DNA of 64,000 nt from Megascapheus bottae (Eukaryota; Chordata; Mammalia; Rodentia; Geomyidae), in NCBI GenBank assembly GCA_024803745.1, contig JANJXV010000030.1, forward strand, positions 5,971,001 to 6,035,000, given 5' to 3'. A model generated the notes under the pieces. That model ran no database searches. It was not told where the DNA came from and was given only the letters and a program-made list of their open reading frames with translations. Shown in pieces: positions 27,681 through 40,239 of the stretch (the first letter of the stretch is position 1; each line of letters opens with the position of its first letter). The position numbers were made by a program, and so were the translations under genes.

Positions 27681-30600
27681 AGAAAGAGAGAGAGGGAAAG
27701 GGAGATAAACATGGACAGAAGCAGAGAGAGAAAAATAATCTCTGAAATTACATTGGATTGATTAAATTTTCAGAAAATTATCTAAAACTTAAGATATTAG
27801 AGCACTAATAAGCACTCTAGGAAGAATTTGGTAAAGATATTCTAACTATAACAGAACAGTCTGTCAGAGATGGCTAAGACATTCTTCAGTATCACAAAGG
27901 AAGACTTGGGAAAACACATTACCATATGTTACAGCAAGACTGAGGTTCTGGCACTGCTAAGACAATAAGGGAGAGGAAATGAGACATTCAAAGGCAGGAA
28001 AGAAGACATAAATGTCACAGCTCTCACTCTGAACATTTGATGTCAATTTTTAAATAATGTATATGAAGTTAGATCCTTATTTCACATCGATTAAAAATGT
28101 TACAATTGAATTAGAAAAAGATGTATTCTTTTAGTGAGACAATGAAGTGATATATTATTGTTTCTCAAGTAGGAAAGACTTCACATTAACCAGAGACAAA
28201 ACAAAGGTATGAAAATTGAAATTGGGACCAGGAGCATGGCCTTGTGCTCACTCAGCATGGAAGAAGCTCTGGGTTCAATTCCCGGATACCATATATACAG
28301 AAAAAGCAAGAAGTGGTGCAATGGCTCATGGGTAGAGCACTAGCCTGAGATAGCCCAAGAACAGTTTCCAAACCCTTAGTTCAAGCCCAAGGACTGGCAA
28401 TAAATAAATACATAAATAAATAAACACATAAATAAATAAATTGAAATTATGCTTATCAAAATGGATTTTGTATCAGTCTTTGGAATTGAACTCAGGGCCT
28501 GGGCACTGTCCTTGAGCTTTTTCAAGACTAGCGCTCTACCACTTGAGCCTCAGCACCACTTCTGGTTTTTTTCTCTGGATGTGGTACTGAAGAATGCTAG
28601 ACAAGCAATCAACGATTAAGCCATCCTCTTAGCCCAAGAGAACTTTTTATTGAACTTTTTGCTGTTATTTGTTTCTTTTCTTTTTCCTTTTGTCTATTCT
28701 CATTTGCCATTGTTTTCTACTTCTGTATGCTTTGTTATCTGATTTGGGGAGGGGAAAGGGAATCACACAGAGGGTGGAATGACAAGTGAATCAATACAGC
28801 AGTAATACTTCCTAGACATTACTTTGGAAATGAACTTGGGGGCAGGGGGCTCAGGGAGGGGGCAAGTGGGAGAAAATGAGTGAGAAGGTAACACTGTCCA
28901 AAAAGAAATGTACACATTATCTGACTTATAAAACTGTAACCCCTTTGTACATCATCTTTACAAGTAAACTCTACAAAGATGACTACCTTTAATTTTGAAA
29001 ATACCATGTGCACAGGGGTTTGCCGTGTATGAATGATCTAATTCTGAAATCAAATTCTCATTGCTCTTCCCAATCCTAATTCAATATGGCTGCCCACTTC
29101 TCTTTTGTTGTAAATTATAAGAATTTCCAAGAGCACTGGAAATCTCAGAGGCAGAGGAAATGCTACAGACCACCATTTGATCCAGACATGTGCTCAGAGG
29201 ATTCCTGTGAAGAAGAATCCATAGGGGCCCCAAAGCCACAGGCATTACCTGAATGTTCTCTCTGATCTCATGTTCTTTGAAACTCTGGGCCAGAACCACA
29301 ACCCCACGTTGCAGCTGGTAGCGAAGGGCAATCAGGGCAGGACTTCTCTTGTACTTTGTGGCCAAGGCACCAAGAACGGGATCGTTCAAGAGTACTGGGG
29401 AGCTCTGGTCCACCCTGGAAGGAGAGACACAAGTGCTGAACTCCAGAGGCTAAGTACCCAGTTTCATTAGGAGACTTCCAAAATGCACTAGAGTCTCCAT
29501 TTCAGACCAAGAGTGTTTGTTTTGCCACAAAGAGTACATCTAAGTACAGATTGTCCCCTGAGCCATCTCAGAATGTACAAAGCTGAGACTAAGCTGGGAG
29601 TGGGTGTCTCAGGCATGTAATCCTCCCTACACAGGGGACTGATAGCTGAAGATCTTGGTTCAAAACCAACTGAGCAGGAAAGTCCCTGAAACTCTTGAGC
29701 CCAACCAACCACCAGAAAACTGGATGTGAATCTGTGGCTCAAACTGGTAGAGCATTAGTTTTGAACAGAAAACCTCAGAGACAATGCCCAGGACCTTCAA
29801 GAAGAGAAGAGGAGGAGGAGGAGAAGGAGGAGGAGGAGGAGGAGGAGGAGGAGGAGGAGGAGGAGGAGGAGGAGGAGGAGAAGGAGGATGACAATGACAA
29901 TGACGAGGAGTACAAGGAGGATAAGGATGAGGAGGACAGGAGGGCAAGGACCAGGAAGAAGAGGAAGAGGTGGTGACAGCTATAAGACTAAAGATGTCTC
30001 TTCCACTCCCTACTGCACTTATTACCATGGTTTGTATCTCTGAGTTCCCAGAGCACCGTAGGCAACCAGAACAATATCCTTCGATTTGCAGAAATCCAGC
30101 AGCTTGTGCTGGTTCAAATAAGGATGGCACTCTACCTACAATATGAACAAGACAGAATGGTATCACGTTACATGTAAACCCAGTGTTGATATAAAGGGAG
30201 ACTCTTTTCTTAAAAATTAGCAAAGCTGAAAAAGAAAAACACATGGAACATTAAACTTGAGTTAAAATAGCCAAGATGAAGTGCTATTTTTGTTATGAAA
30301 ATAAATTTCATATCTGTATCACCAGAATATGATTTCCTTCGAGTAATTTTCTTGAATGAATCAATTCTGTGGACCACATGATCAATGCTAAATGATATTA
30401 CCTCTTTATAAACAGGTAATTGCTTATCCTTATAAAGACATAAGAAACACTAGTCAGGAGACAAACCAAAAGGAGATCCCTCCCAAACTTGTGCAAGAAA
30501 CTTGAATTTGGTGATTGATTTACAATATCAAGTCTGGAGGACCAAAACAAAACAACGGCTTAGTAGAATTCTGCTGGGGACATTTGGTCAAAGTTGTGCA

Positions 30601-33600
30601 TTGGAAACAGTCATGAGTAAAATCCATTCTCAATACAGTAAATAAATATTCATGAGCTTGAGAGAATAGACGTACAGAAACAAATAGAAGGGACACAACT
30701 ATTTTCCCTGCAGAGGAAAATAATCCATTTCTTTATCGGAGCATTGTTTTGAAGAGGAAATTTAACCAGGATCCTCATCTACAAGAATAAAGGTAGTTTA
30801 TCCTGGTGAAGAATAAAATTGTTTACAATCTAAGATAAGTAAGCAGTGTAATTACCACAAACATAATTACTCACAAATCTACACATTCTAGTTTTCAAAA
30901 AAATCACTGATGAAAACTAAAGAATTATGCATAAATTTGCCTTGAGATGGGACCTTGGAGACTGACAAGAAACAAAGAATATTCAAATATTGATAACACC
31001 ATATGGGAAGTCATGCAGTTAAAAGAGTTATGGCCAGGAATATTCAACCAAGTGATGAAAATAAACATCATCACTGTTACAAGAATGGCATACTGCCTAG
31101 TCAGATTCTATCTGGAAATATAACATACTATCAACCGTCAAACCTATTTGAGAGAAACTGATATAAAAATTTAATTAATTTCAAAAGACAATGATTTGGT
31201 AACTATTTCAGGTTAAAAAGTGTAAGAAATGTGATAGGAAGCAACGCATGAAAAAAAACTGGAGCCTAGCAAAAGCAAAGAACTATAGAAAATCTGAATA
31301 AGTACTAGATTTTGATGTTGAAACAAAATTACTACTAACAACTTGGTGTATAGTAATAGGAGATTATGCGAGAGAACTCTTCATTCCTAGGTCACTCCCA
31401 TGGAAGAGCTGTGTCTAATGTTTTCTCTGAAGAGATTCAGGAAAGTGTTACAGATTTAGATGCAGAGTCATCAACATAAATGTAGCCCCTTGCCAGGTAC
31501 TTTCAATACAAGATCGAGAACATGAATATTTCTTAGTGAGGAATCAGGTATTCAAAATATTTGGTATGTAGAATGGCAAATAATAGGGAAATCTAATTTT
31601 ATAGTTACATTAATATTTTAATATATATTGGAAATCCATAGTATGCATATATATAAAGACTTAAGGGATTCTATCACCTTTATTTTTAAATCAAAGATCC
31701 TCAAACATGAGTAGAAAATTACCCACAGAACCTGACACAGAATCTGACTGGAGGTCAGAAAGCAAACAGAAGCTAATAGGTTTTCAGAGACTGTGTCAGC
31801 TCTGTATTTTCTGGTAATTTCCTCAGAGTGGATTTCTTAAACCTTTAGTGTTACTATAAACGCATGGTATGATCAGTCTAACCCAGATGATTTTCACAGA
31901 CTCCATTTTCCTTTCAAGGTAGGTGTACCAACAGCCAAGTAAGCCAAGATGAAGGACAGAAGCATTGAAACTAAACAATGTTACCACTTACCCACCATAT
32001 TTCACTCTGTCCTAACCTACTATCAACCTAATCATTTCAAAGGCAATCTTAGAGTTATTCGTTTTTATAGAAAATCCTACAATACCATATCTTCCAATCT
32101 TCCTAACTCAAGTTTACTTAACAAATTCTACTTCCTAGTTACATGCCAGATCTGAATCACTAGACACTAATGTATACTCTCATTTAAACTAAGACTTTAA
32201 ATAGAGACATAATTGAGACACTTTCATATTCTCTGGGACAGAAACATTGATGTTAGAATCTTTCCTTCCAATCAAATGAGGAAAAAATTTTAAGTACAGT
32301 AATAATGAGATATGAAAATGAAATAAAAGATGAAGAGGCGTCTAGGGCAGCTCACCTGGTTGCAGACAGGCTTGTACTTGAGTCCTGGCTTGTTCAGGAT
32401 CCTCTCCAGCTGTCTGCGGTTAAAGTTGGACACCCCGATGGACTTGACCAACCCTGCATCCTTACACTTCTCCAAGGCCTGCAGAGCCAATGGAAGTAAA
32501 GAGTCATTTGTATAGTTCATACAGCAATCTAAATGCAACTGGAGCTGTTCAAAGGAACACAGTCTGGAGCTGGGAATGTTGCTCAGTGGGAGGTTACCTT
32601 CGCTCTGTGTCTGATTCCCCTGTATGGACTAGATTGGCCAGAAATGGCAACCTCACTACTGATTGTGGAGAGGGGAAATGGATAAAGATAATGAGGAAAG
32701 ATATAATGGGTCCTTACTAGAGAATCAGAGGCATTCCTACATAAGAAGACATAGATGTCTATTCCTGCTGCCTTTGATTCTTCTTCACTCCATTTGTCTC
32801 TATTATTTTCCATCAACACATTCATCACCCCTGCTCCAGCACAACATCCTCATAAACATAATGAATTTCAACAGTCAGGGTTATGTACCCCCCTCTCTGA
32901 CATAGAAATACAAACCCTCTCTCCTCTTCCAGCTTCCTCTGTTGCCTCTCCTTCAAATACTCACCTCCCAAGTGGAACAGAAATCCACTGTGTCCAATAT
33001 CACCTTCCCATGCTCATCGGTGGGATAAAGTTCATCCCCTTGCTAGAAAAGGAGTAACTGTATCAGTCTCAGTCACGTATTTGTTACCCATTGCAGTACT
33101 TCTCAGTGAACCTAGGGAATGAACCACTGAACACACATGCAAGTGAGGAGAACCTCGCTCTCAACTCATACTTAACTTTACCAAGTGATCTATGTACCGA
33201 GTTCTGGGGAATACCTGCAGGTACATTTGTTGTTTCATTCTCTAATGCTGGTTATGTATAGAGTATTATTAAATGATCTTTCCACCAGTCCTAATGAAGT
33301 CTCCTAGTTTGCATAGGTTACTCTGTGTATTCCTACAGTTTGTTCCTGTGAAATGTGTGACTTTCACTGGAAAAGACCATCAAAAACAATGCATGACCAT
33401 CTTGTACCTGCCTTAACTATCGAGATTCTTTAGCTACCTGAACACCTGCTATTCTAAGAACAGGTACACAAACCAAAGAGGGCTACAGTAGGCTGTATAC
33501 AAGTCTGTCTGTCATGGAAGTTGTGGAAAAGCTACTTTAAAAACATGAACTGTTTCCAGGCCACATTTGCCACTGAGAAACAAATCAAGAAACCACTAGT

Positions 33601-36600
33601 AAGTCCACGGAGGGGGGAGGGAGTAGTGGAAAGGTTTATTATCTCAGTCATTTCTAACTGCTATCTGTAATCTCTTAATCTAGATAACACTTGAATTTTC
33701 TCTCATAATCCAATCAATTTTTGTCTAATCTAATTTGCATAGTTGGAAAAACAAAGTTACTGACAGTTTAACTCAACCATTTCTGAAAATTATGGTCACA
33801 CCCACAAAGTTTGCATACAAACAGATAATGCAAAAGCTGATGATGTAAATTGCCTACCCTCATAGCCACTGGATAATGCATAAGATAGAGGTCAACATAG
33901 TCCAGTTGAAGGCTTGCCAGTGTTCTTTCCAAGCAAGTTTGGACCAGCTCTGGGCGAAAGAAAGTACACCAAAGCTAGAGAAGTGGAAAAAAAAAGAAGA
34001 AATTGTGCTAGATTAATAAGTTATCCAAAAATGGATATTTATATCACATAAGATTAGCACAGTTTGTGCTAGAAGGAAACTGATGATTGGAAATAAAACC
34101 TTCAGATTTGGATTTCCTTTTATTTGACCTATCAAAGTGAACTCCATGATATCTGATTATTGTGCATTGATGTGTAGAATTTGTAAATAAATTTTACAAG
34201 GGAACACTTTTATCAAGTAATAATGATTTCTAATTTCTAAATTACTTCTCATGCATATTATACATTTCTCATTGCTTTACTTCTCTTATCATTAATTAAT
34301 GAACAGTTAATATCTTTATATTTAATTAGCTGGAAGGACATATATTTTGAACATTTCAATGTGTTACGCAAATCAGTTCATTTTAATTGCAAATTCATTA
34401 CTATCTAGAAAATATCAGTTCTTTGAGAGAGTCAGCATTTGAATGTGGGGCCTGAGCACTGTTTGTGAAATCTTTGCTCAAACCTCGTGGTCTACCTCTT
34501 GAACCACAGCTCCACTTCTGGCTTTTTGGTGATTATAAGAGATCAGAGAGTCCCAGTCTTTACTGCCTGGGCTGGGTCTGAACCGTGATCCTCAGATTTC
34601 CACAGCCTCCTGAGCTGCTAGGATTACAGGTGTGAGCCAACAACTCTCTGTCCCTGGGTTACAGTGCAGATCTTCTATGGGAAATAGATGAGAGTAAAAG
34701 GTGTGCCAATAAGCACATTTCACCACCTCCTGTTTCAATTTCCTATTTTTCTCTTTTTCACAACACACCATTCATTTGCACACGTACGTGCTGTAGACAC
34801 ACTACCTTTGAGGTGAGGAATATGTCTTCCCTCTTCACAACGCCCTCTTCAATCTTGCTTCGAATGGCCTGCCCCACCTCCTCTTCCACTTGGTATCCAT
34901 AAGCAGTGTCAACGTGGCGGAAGCCAGCATCGATAGCTAACTTGATAGCCTCCAAGGTCTTAGTCTTTGGAACCTAGGGGGGCGACCAGAAGTAGTATTT
35001 GGAGAAACAGGTTGTCGCTAGATCTCAGAGACAAGAGGATAGTTCACGAGACTGAAGGGATTTGCACTGCACATCGTTGTCAGATGGCACATTTGATAAA
35101 AAGCCTCACAAAGCTGATCACTGATTCATATTCAATCCCTCAACATCCAGTTCTCACTTGCAGTAACGTTAAGTGAAACCCATAATGTTGTTTTGGAGAT
35201 TACAGACCCAAATGGTTACATTCAAAAGTATCCATACTTATGACATCTTTAGTTACTTTTGAAAACGGAGTAATAAAATCAAATTCACATTTTCTGGATC
35301 ATTCTGATAAACAACAGTTTTACATTTTAGATCCTTTACTAGCCCATGCAATCTTAGTTGATCATTGATATAGAAGACTCCACTGTTGCCTGGAAAGACA
35401 TGCAGAATTCAGCATTCTGAAATAATCCCGTTATACTTCACATAAAGAGGTCATCAAGCTGGGCACGGTGGCTCACGCCTGTAATCCTAGCTACTCAGAA
35501 GGCTGAGATTGGAGGATCAAGGTTCAAAACCAGCCCAGACACAAAAGGACAAGAGACTCTTATCTCCAATTAACCTCTAGAAAATGGGAAGTGGGGCTTG
35601 ACTCAAGGGTAGAGATATAGCCTTGAGCTGAAGAGCTCAAGGACAGCGCCCACACCCAGAGTTCAAGCCCCATGACTGACCATAAAAAGGAACCCTATCT
35701 AGAATGAAAGCTGTTAGCGCATTTTTCCAAGATTTTCATATTACAAAACGGAGTCTTCTGCTAGGACCTATCAAATCCAGTCTCTCAAAAGAAGAAATAA
35801 TGCAAAAATACACTCCTCACTTTTATATAAGCCATTTAGGGACACCCATCATCCTCATCTTTAAATACCCACTAAGAAGGCAAAGTCCCAAGACGCCAAC
35901 CAAAGCTAGATGGATCAGTGGAACTTGGACAGAGACCAATGTGTTATGGAACACTTTTTAATGCATCCATTCCTTCTTTTTGACAGGGTAAATGCTTATG
36001 AAAAAATTCTTAAAAAAACAGAGATTTGCCATATTAAGTGAAGTAAGCCAGACTCAAAGGAACATAGGCTCAATGGTTTCCTTCATTTGTCATAATCAGT
36101 AGAAACCTTGGGCTCTCCTAGCAGAGATTTAAAATAGAACAAAACCTAGGTACATAAGGCCATATAGGATGACACTAAATAAACCTCTAGGATGTAGAAA
36201 CAAAAGCCATATAATGAGTGATTGTTGTCCTCAATGTACTGTGTTATCTCTCATCTCTTTTGCTGTCCCTTGGCTGTCTCATATTTTTATAGTATTTCAC
36301 CTTGTTATCTGATATATTGTATATATGCTTATTTGGTTATTTAAAATAGGATAGGGAAGGGAGGAAAACAAGATGAGAGGCGGGTTGGTGGGGAGGGAAA
36401 TAGGGACCAAGACATGAGAAACGGTATCAATATATGTGAAGTAATGTGCCTTCTATTTGGTGAATATAATGTAACCCTTCTGTTAATTACAACAGAAAAA
36501 ATATATGGAAAAAATAGGGATTTGCAAGCAGGTATGACCATAGATCTAACCTGGAAACCCAGAATACCAAGTGAATTCCTAAGTGAATTCCAAGTGGCTA

Positions 36601-36736
36601 AGTCTTGACAACCAAGTTCTACTTCTAATCATTCTACCTTAGGATAACTTACCCCTTCAGGTGTGTAGGTTCCTAACCCCAGGGTAGGGATCAAGTGGCC
36701 ATCATTTAATTTCACACAATGATCCTTGCAACTCAT
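25523..36736 (-). CDS. AKR1C: Gene C: AKR1C-type aldo-keto reductase, complete (9 exons, 323 aa)
   Basis: The coding exons are 36736-36653, 34973-34806, 33974-33858, 33042-32965, 32478-32356, 30135-30026, 29414-29249, 27143-27061 and 25565-25523. All have AG/GT boundaries and one open frame of 323 codons. The product should be a cytosolic hydroxysteroid/carbonyl oxidoreductase of the AKR1C barrel fold. Asp50, Tyr55, Lys84, His117, Ser166, Asn167, Gln190, Tyr216 and Trp227 are kept. As in gene B, positions 270 and 276 are Gln and Glu, which predicts NAD(H) preference. The protein ends [13 protein letters not shown]. The upstream HNF1 element is decayed compared with A and B, and the 3' UTR contains a SINE. 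Its segment is the duplicate of gene A's. Confidence 0.95.
26383..26850 (-). mobile_element. Two reversed SINEs in gene C intron 8
   Basis: A (TTG)n run at 26383-26408 leads into a composite SINE (about 26409-26640, ending 'ggttacaggtatgag'), followed by an ID-like SINE (about 26655-26850). Confidence 0.82.
27061..27143 (-). CDS. AKR1C: Gene C exon 8
   Basis: It encodes [20 protein letters not shown] and then FRYLAAD. The donor is GTAAGTAAC. Confidence 0.94.
27613..27677 (+). repeat. (TG)n(AG)n compound microsatellite
   Basis: TG run switching to AG run at about 27643, in intron 7 of gene C. Confidence 0.96.
28226..28440 (+). mobile_element. ID-like SINE with AATA-rich tail
   Basis: Forward copy (ACCAGGAGCATGGCCTTGTG head) followed by repeated AAATAAATA. 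Confidence 0.85.
28478..28640 (-). mobile_element. ID-like SINE
   Basis: Reverse copy starting TTGGAATTGAACTCAGGGCC and ending near 'agccatcctcttagccc'. Confidence 0.8.
28740..28980 (+). mobile_element. L1 3' UTR fragment
   Basis: G-rich stretch followed by 'aaactgtaacccctttgtac', the form of the L1 3' end also seen near 44670 and 60020. Boundaries are approximate. Confidence 0.5.
29249..29414 (-). CDS. AKR1C: Gene C exon 7
   Basis: It encodes [20 protein letters not shown] and ends [14 protein letters not shown]. Gln270 is at 29287-29285 and Glu276 at 29269-29267. Confidence 0.96.
29590..29798 (+). mobile_element. B1/ID composite SINE
   Basis: Diverged forward copy in intron 6 of gene C; its 3' end runs into a GGA array. 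Confidence 0.7.
29799..29888 (+). repeat. (GGA)n polypurine array
   Basis: All-purine run on the plus strand at the 3' end of the SINE; pyrimidine in the gene C transcript. Confidence 0.95.
30026..30135 (-). CDS. AKR1C: Gene C exon 6
   Basis: It encodes [20 protein letters not shown], contains Tyr216, and ends LGTQRYKP with the first two bases of Trp227. Confidence 0.95.
32356..32478 (-). CDS. AKR1C: Gene C exon 5 (codons 150-190)
   Basis: It encodes [20 protein letters not shown] and ends with Gln190. It differs from gene A exon 5 by one base (Arg instead of Met after QLE). Confidence 0.96.
32965..33042 (-). CDS. AKR1C: Gene C exon 4 (codons 124-149)
   Basis: It encodes [15 protein letters not shown] and ends DFCSTWE. 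The donor is GTGAGT. Confidence 0.95.
33858..33974 (-). CDS. AKR1C: Gene C exon 3 (codons 85-123)
   Basis: It encodes [18 protein letters not shown] and YLMHYP with His117. The last codon is AGG (Arg) rather than AAG. Confidence 0.95.
34425..34660 (-). mobile_element. B1/ID composite SINE
   Basis: Reverse copy in intron 2 of gene C, ending 'aggattacaggtgtgagcca'. It is shared with gene A (4590-4770). Confidence 0.82.
34806..34973 (-). CDS. AKR1C: Gene C exon 2 (codons 29-84)
   Basis: It starts [20 protein letters not shown], has Asp50 and Tyr55 in [12 protein letters not shown], and ends with Lys84. Confidence 0.95.
35456..35690 (+). mobile_element. B1/ID composite SINE, full length
   Basis: It starts GCTGGGCACGGTGGCTCACG, a clear 7SL/B1 head, with the ID-like tail 'gagttcaagccccatgact'. 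It has no counterpart in gene A. Confidence 0.9.
36020..36520 (+). mobile_element. L1 3' end in gene C intron 1
   Basis: It begins with the ORF2 end motif AAGTAAGCCAGACTCAAAGG and finishes GTAACCCTTCTGTTAATTAC. Gene A lacks it. Confidence 0.85.
36653..36736 (-). CDS. AKR1C: Gene C exon 1 (codons 1-28)
   Basis: It encodes [20 protein letters not shown] and then LGTYTPEG. Residue 21 is Leu instead of Phe. The donor is GTAAGTTA. Confidence 0.95.
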
Positions 36737-36818
36737 GGCAGGTCAGTTGTCTGACTGAATGGATGTTGTTCCCAGTGTGGCCTGCACAGGATTCTGAGGA
36801 ACTTAGAAGCATATCCCT

Positions 36819-36833
36819 GACTAATGGTTAGCC
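36819..36833 (-). promoter_or_regulatory. Decayed HNF1-type site upstream of gene C
   Basis: The minus strand reads GGCTAACCATTAGTC; two bases break the core that is kept in gene A (7717-7731). Confidence 0.35.
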
Positions 36834-37224
36834 AGTGTCACTTGTGTAATTATGTCATGGCCAATCATTGTAAGTACTAGTCTAATAATTAACTAATATA
36901 AAGGGAGCGGTATAAGAAGACCAATTAGGACCATTTTTTTATGAGCTCTGCGGTAGTGTAAATTTATACGACATTACATTTGTACTGCAATCGTCAATAA
37001 AACAAGACTTGGATTAATGATTCATGACAGTACCACAAGTGAAGGACGAAAGGACAAGTTTGGTGGCATTTGCTGGTTATGTATTAACAATGAAGAGCAA
37101 CTTTCATTATAACTCAGTGAGTAAAATGCAGTATCATCATGAGCTCAAAGAAAATGTCCTACAAAGACAACAAATACATTTCCCCTGATGGATGAGATTT
37201 ATCTCCTTTCTGAGACCAGTGATT

Positions 37225-37432
37225 TTATTTATGTATTTATTTTTTGCCAGTCCTGGGCCTTGAACTCAGGCCTTGAGCACTGTTCTTGGGCTTTCTCAAG
37301 GCTAGAGCTCTATCACTGGAGTCACAACACCACTTCCAGCTTTTTCATATGTATGTGGTACTGAGGAATGGAACCCAGGTCTCTATGCATGCTAGGCAAG
37401 CACTCTACCACTAGGCCAAATTCCTGGCCCCT
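37225..37432 (-). mobile_element. ID-like SINE
   Basis: Reverse copy interrupting the first relic block; the gene B intron is uninterrupted at this point (about 13144-13150). Confidence 0.85.
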
Positions 37433-38748
37433 AGAGCAGTTATTTTTCAATTGGAACATATCAAAGTATCTGCCTTTCAGAAATAATTGTCACTCATCTT
37501 GAAAGTAATGAATAATTTGTTCCCATGATACAAACAAAAGTAAATGGATTAATTTTTTCTTGTAATGTATTCCCTTATACAAAGAAAAGTCAATGGATTA
37601 ATTTTTTTATTAAAATCCTTACTCACAAACTCCAATGCGACATATAATTCTCACAAAAGTCAACAGTTTATGTAAGAATTAAGAAGTTCACTCTTGACAA
37701 GTATCAGCCACAAGGCTAGTAGGAACTGTACAAGAAACTATATATTCTCAGGGAAGACTTGTGGCTGGGACCGTTTAATAAAATGATGAAAACAAACATC
37801 ACTATTAGTGGGATAACATTCCATGACATGCTTCCTGTTGTGGTAATCTCTGAGAGATGCAATATCCTGAAAAACATTTCTGGCCACAAATGTTGAAGCA
37901 TAATCTAAAAAAATTCAAGTCTGTTCTAATTGACCAAAACTTGAAACGTAAAAAAAAAAACTCACTGATGCCTTTAATTTCTACTTTATAACCTTAAAAT
38001 AAATGATCAATGGTAAATGTGATTGCCCAGATTCACCTGTCCAAATACAAAAGGAGTCACATCCTGTGCAAGATGTAGTAGGAACAGGAGCATTGACCAA
38101 GGCACACTGTTCTAAACAACTGATTTCTGCAGGCCATGACAACCTTGAACATCATCCACAAAAGAAAAGAAATGAAGTTAATTAAACTTTGTAATAAGTG
38201 GCTAAAATCTGATAGACTATTTGTTGGGATTCAAAATGGAACTGGTAAATTATTTACTAAGCAACTATTGTAAAGAACTGAGTATAAAAATTGAAAATAA
38301 TTAATATATTAGTCAAACTTACATTTCATTCTTTTTGAAAGATAAGACTGCATGAATACTCAATCCTCTAGAATATTTTCAGTCTTCCCAAAATAATGCT
38401 GATCAATTTAGACTCTAAGAGAAAATGGTCGCCTCGTTCCTGTCTATAGACACTAGGCCAAATCAGTTTTGACTATTTATATAAGGTTAGAGGGAAACAA
38501 AACATGCAAATGACAAAGACAGTGTTAGGAAGAATCTTTAGGGAAACAACTATGTGTTAATTTCAAAAAGTGAAGACAATGCACAGCCTTCTCTTCCAGT
38601 CTGGTGGACTCAGCTTCAGCTAAGTGCAACCACTAAGCAGCATGAATGGAATGGGAAAGGTATATATTCAAAGGGCAGAGCCACAAGGCCTTCCAGGCCC
38701 CTCCTCACCCAGGAACCTCAGGCAGAAGACATTACACAGGCCTCTATT

Positions 38749-38792
38749 TCAGTATTCATCAGAAAAATGTATAATTAGGGTAACCAGCAAGG
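38749..38792 (-). pseudogene. Orphan AKR1C exon 9 with 1-base insertion
   Basis: It encodes LAGYPNYTF and then shifts frame, reaching TGA before the usual FSDEY tail. It is 44 bases long instead of 43 because of an extra A in the run at 38762-38766. The acceptor CTTGCAG is still present. Confidence 0.85.
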
Positions 38793-39039
38793 CTGCAAGG
38801 AGAAAGCATGCACAGCATCAACGGTAGGATTGCTCACAAGAAATGACTGTTGAATACCACTTCTCTCTTCTGTAAGCTTTGACGGAATCTCAAGTGCATA
38901 CCCTACAGGGAACAGGCAGATGGGTTTATCTTCCACAGAGAAGACTGTGGAACATGTGAGTTCTGCATTTGACATACTGGAATTAAATCAACTTTTAGTT
39001 CTTTTTGCTTGCTTGCTTGCTTCCTTTCTTTCTTTCTTA

Positions 39040-39240
39040 TTTATTTAATTATTTATTGCTAGTTCTGAGGCCTGAACTCAGGACCCAGGCACTATCCTTG
39101 GGCTTTCTCAAGGCTAGCACTCACTACTTGAGCCACAGCACCAGCTGCCATTTTTTTCTGTGATGTGGTACTGAGGATTCAAATCCAGGGCTTCATACAT
39201 GGTAGGCAAGCAGTTTACTATTATGCCATACTCCCAGCAA
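39040..39240 (-). mobile_element. ID-like SINE
   Basis: Reverse copy preceded by a CTTT/TTTA-rich run (about 39000-39058), in the third relic block. Confidence 0.85.
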
Positions 39241-39364
39241 ACTTTTATTTCTTTTCCTATTTTAAAGCAAAAATTTCTCCCTCTATACGAATAAAGTAAA
39301 CTAAAAAAATGCAAAAATTTCACATACTAAAAAGCCTTTAGAATCAAGTAATCCTAGTTAATTT

Positions 39365-39580
39365 TTATTATTATTATTAATTTTTTATTGTAATTAGTAA
39401 AAGGGTTACATGATATTTGCCAGATAGAAGATGCATTAATTCACATACATTGATACCCTTTCACATGTCTTGGTACCCATTTCCCTCCCCCCCCCACACC
39501 CCCCACCCATCTTGGTTTTCCCCCCTTCCCTATCAAATTTCAAATATCCAAATACAAATAAATTCAATATATCAGTTTTT
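39365..39580 (-). mobile_element. L1 3' UTR fragment
   Basis: T-rich start, then GTAATTAGTAAAAGGGTTAC and a C-rich run (about 39481-39530). It is the reverse of the L1 3' end seen at 36350-36500. Confidence 0.8.
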
Positions 39581-40239
39581 TGCATCAGAAAACTCCAGGA
39601 ATACGTCACCATATAAGAATAATCATGCGATAATTATAGAGAGGTCACCAAGAAAATTAACATGGAAGAAGGGTATGTATAACACACTATAGAAAAATAT
39701 GGTACAAGTTTATATGACCATCTCTGTGAAGATACACTGAGTCAACTATCAACCAATAAGGGCGGTGCTGTCTATGGAGAAAGCTGTGCATTATTTCCTG
39801 AGTTTCATAGTCTAATTGTAGGATACGCCAAAATTAAGAGTGTTAAAGGAAAACAAGAGACATAAATATCTTCCACTGTTTGGACAACTACTTAAAAATA
39901 AGAAGATTAAAAATAAAGTAAATCCTACTTCAGGGAATGTCAGTATTGGCACAAAGAAGAAAGTAAACAAAGCTGAACAGTAACGCAAACTTACATAACA
40001 TTATATTTATACTAAAATGATTGATAAATAGTTTGATTAATGATTCATGACAGCCCTGCAAGTGTAGGACAAAAGGACAAGTTTGATGGCATTTGCTGGT
40101 GACATTTGGTCTGATTTATGTGTTATCTGTAGTAGTAAGTAAACTCCACTCTAACACATTGAGCAAAATGAAATGTCATCATGAAGTCAAAGCTAATGTC
40201 TTACAAAAAACAATGAATAAGTAAAATTACATTGTGTGT

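Larger units (their letters stand above)
36950..40215 (-). pseudogene. Scrambled AKR1C relic (gene B-like)
   Basis: Four blocks match gene B but in the wrong order. They are 36950-37990 (intron 5, like 12890-13640), 38000-38830 (3' flank and exon 9, like 8400-9960), 38830-39890 (intron 1, like 18605-19150) and 39880-40215 (intron 5 again, like 12755-13090). SINEs and L1 pieces interrupt them. Exon 9 is the only coding exon left. Block edges were judged by eye. Confidence 0.75.

Noticed and set aside
29660..30244. 194-codon minus-strand frame with poly-Pro/Ser
   Set aside because: It spans gene C exon 6 in a wrong frame plus the (GGA)n array and a SINE.
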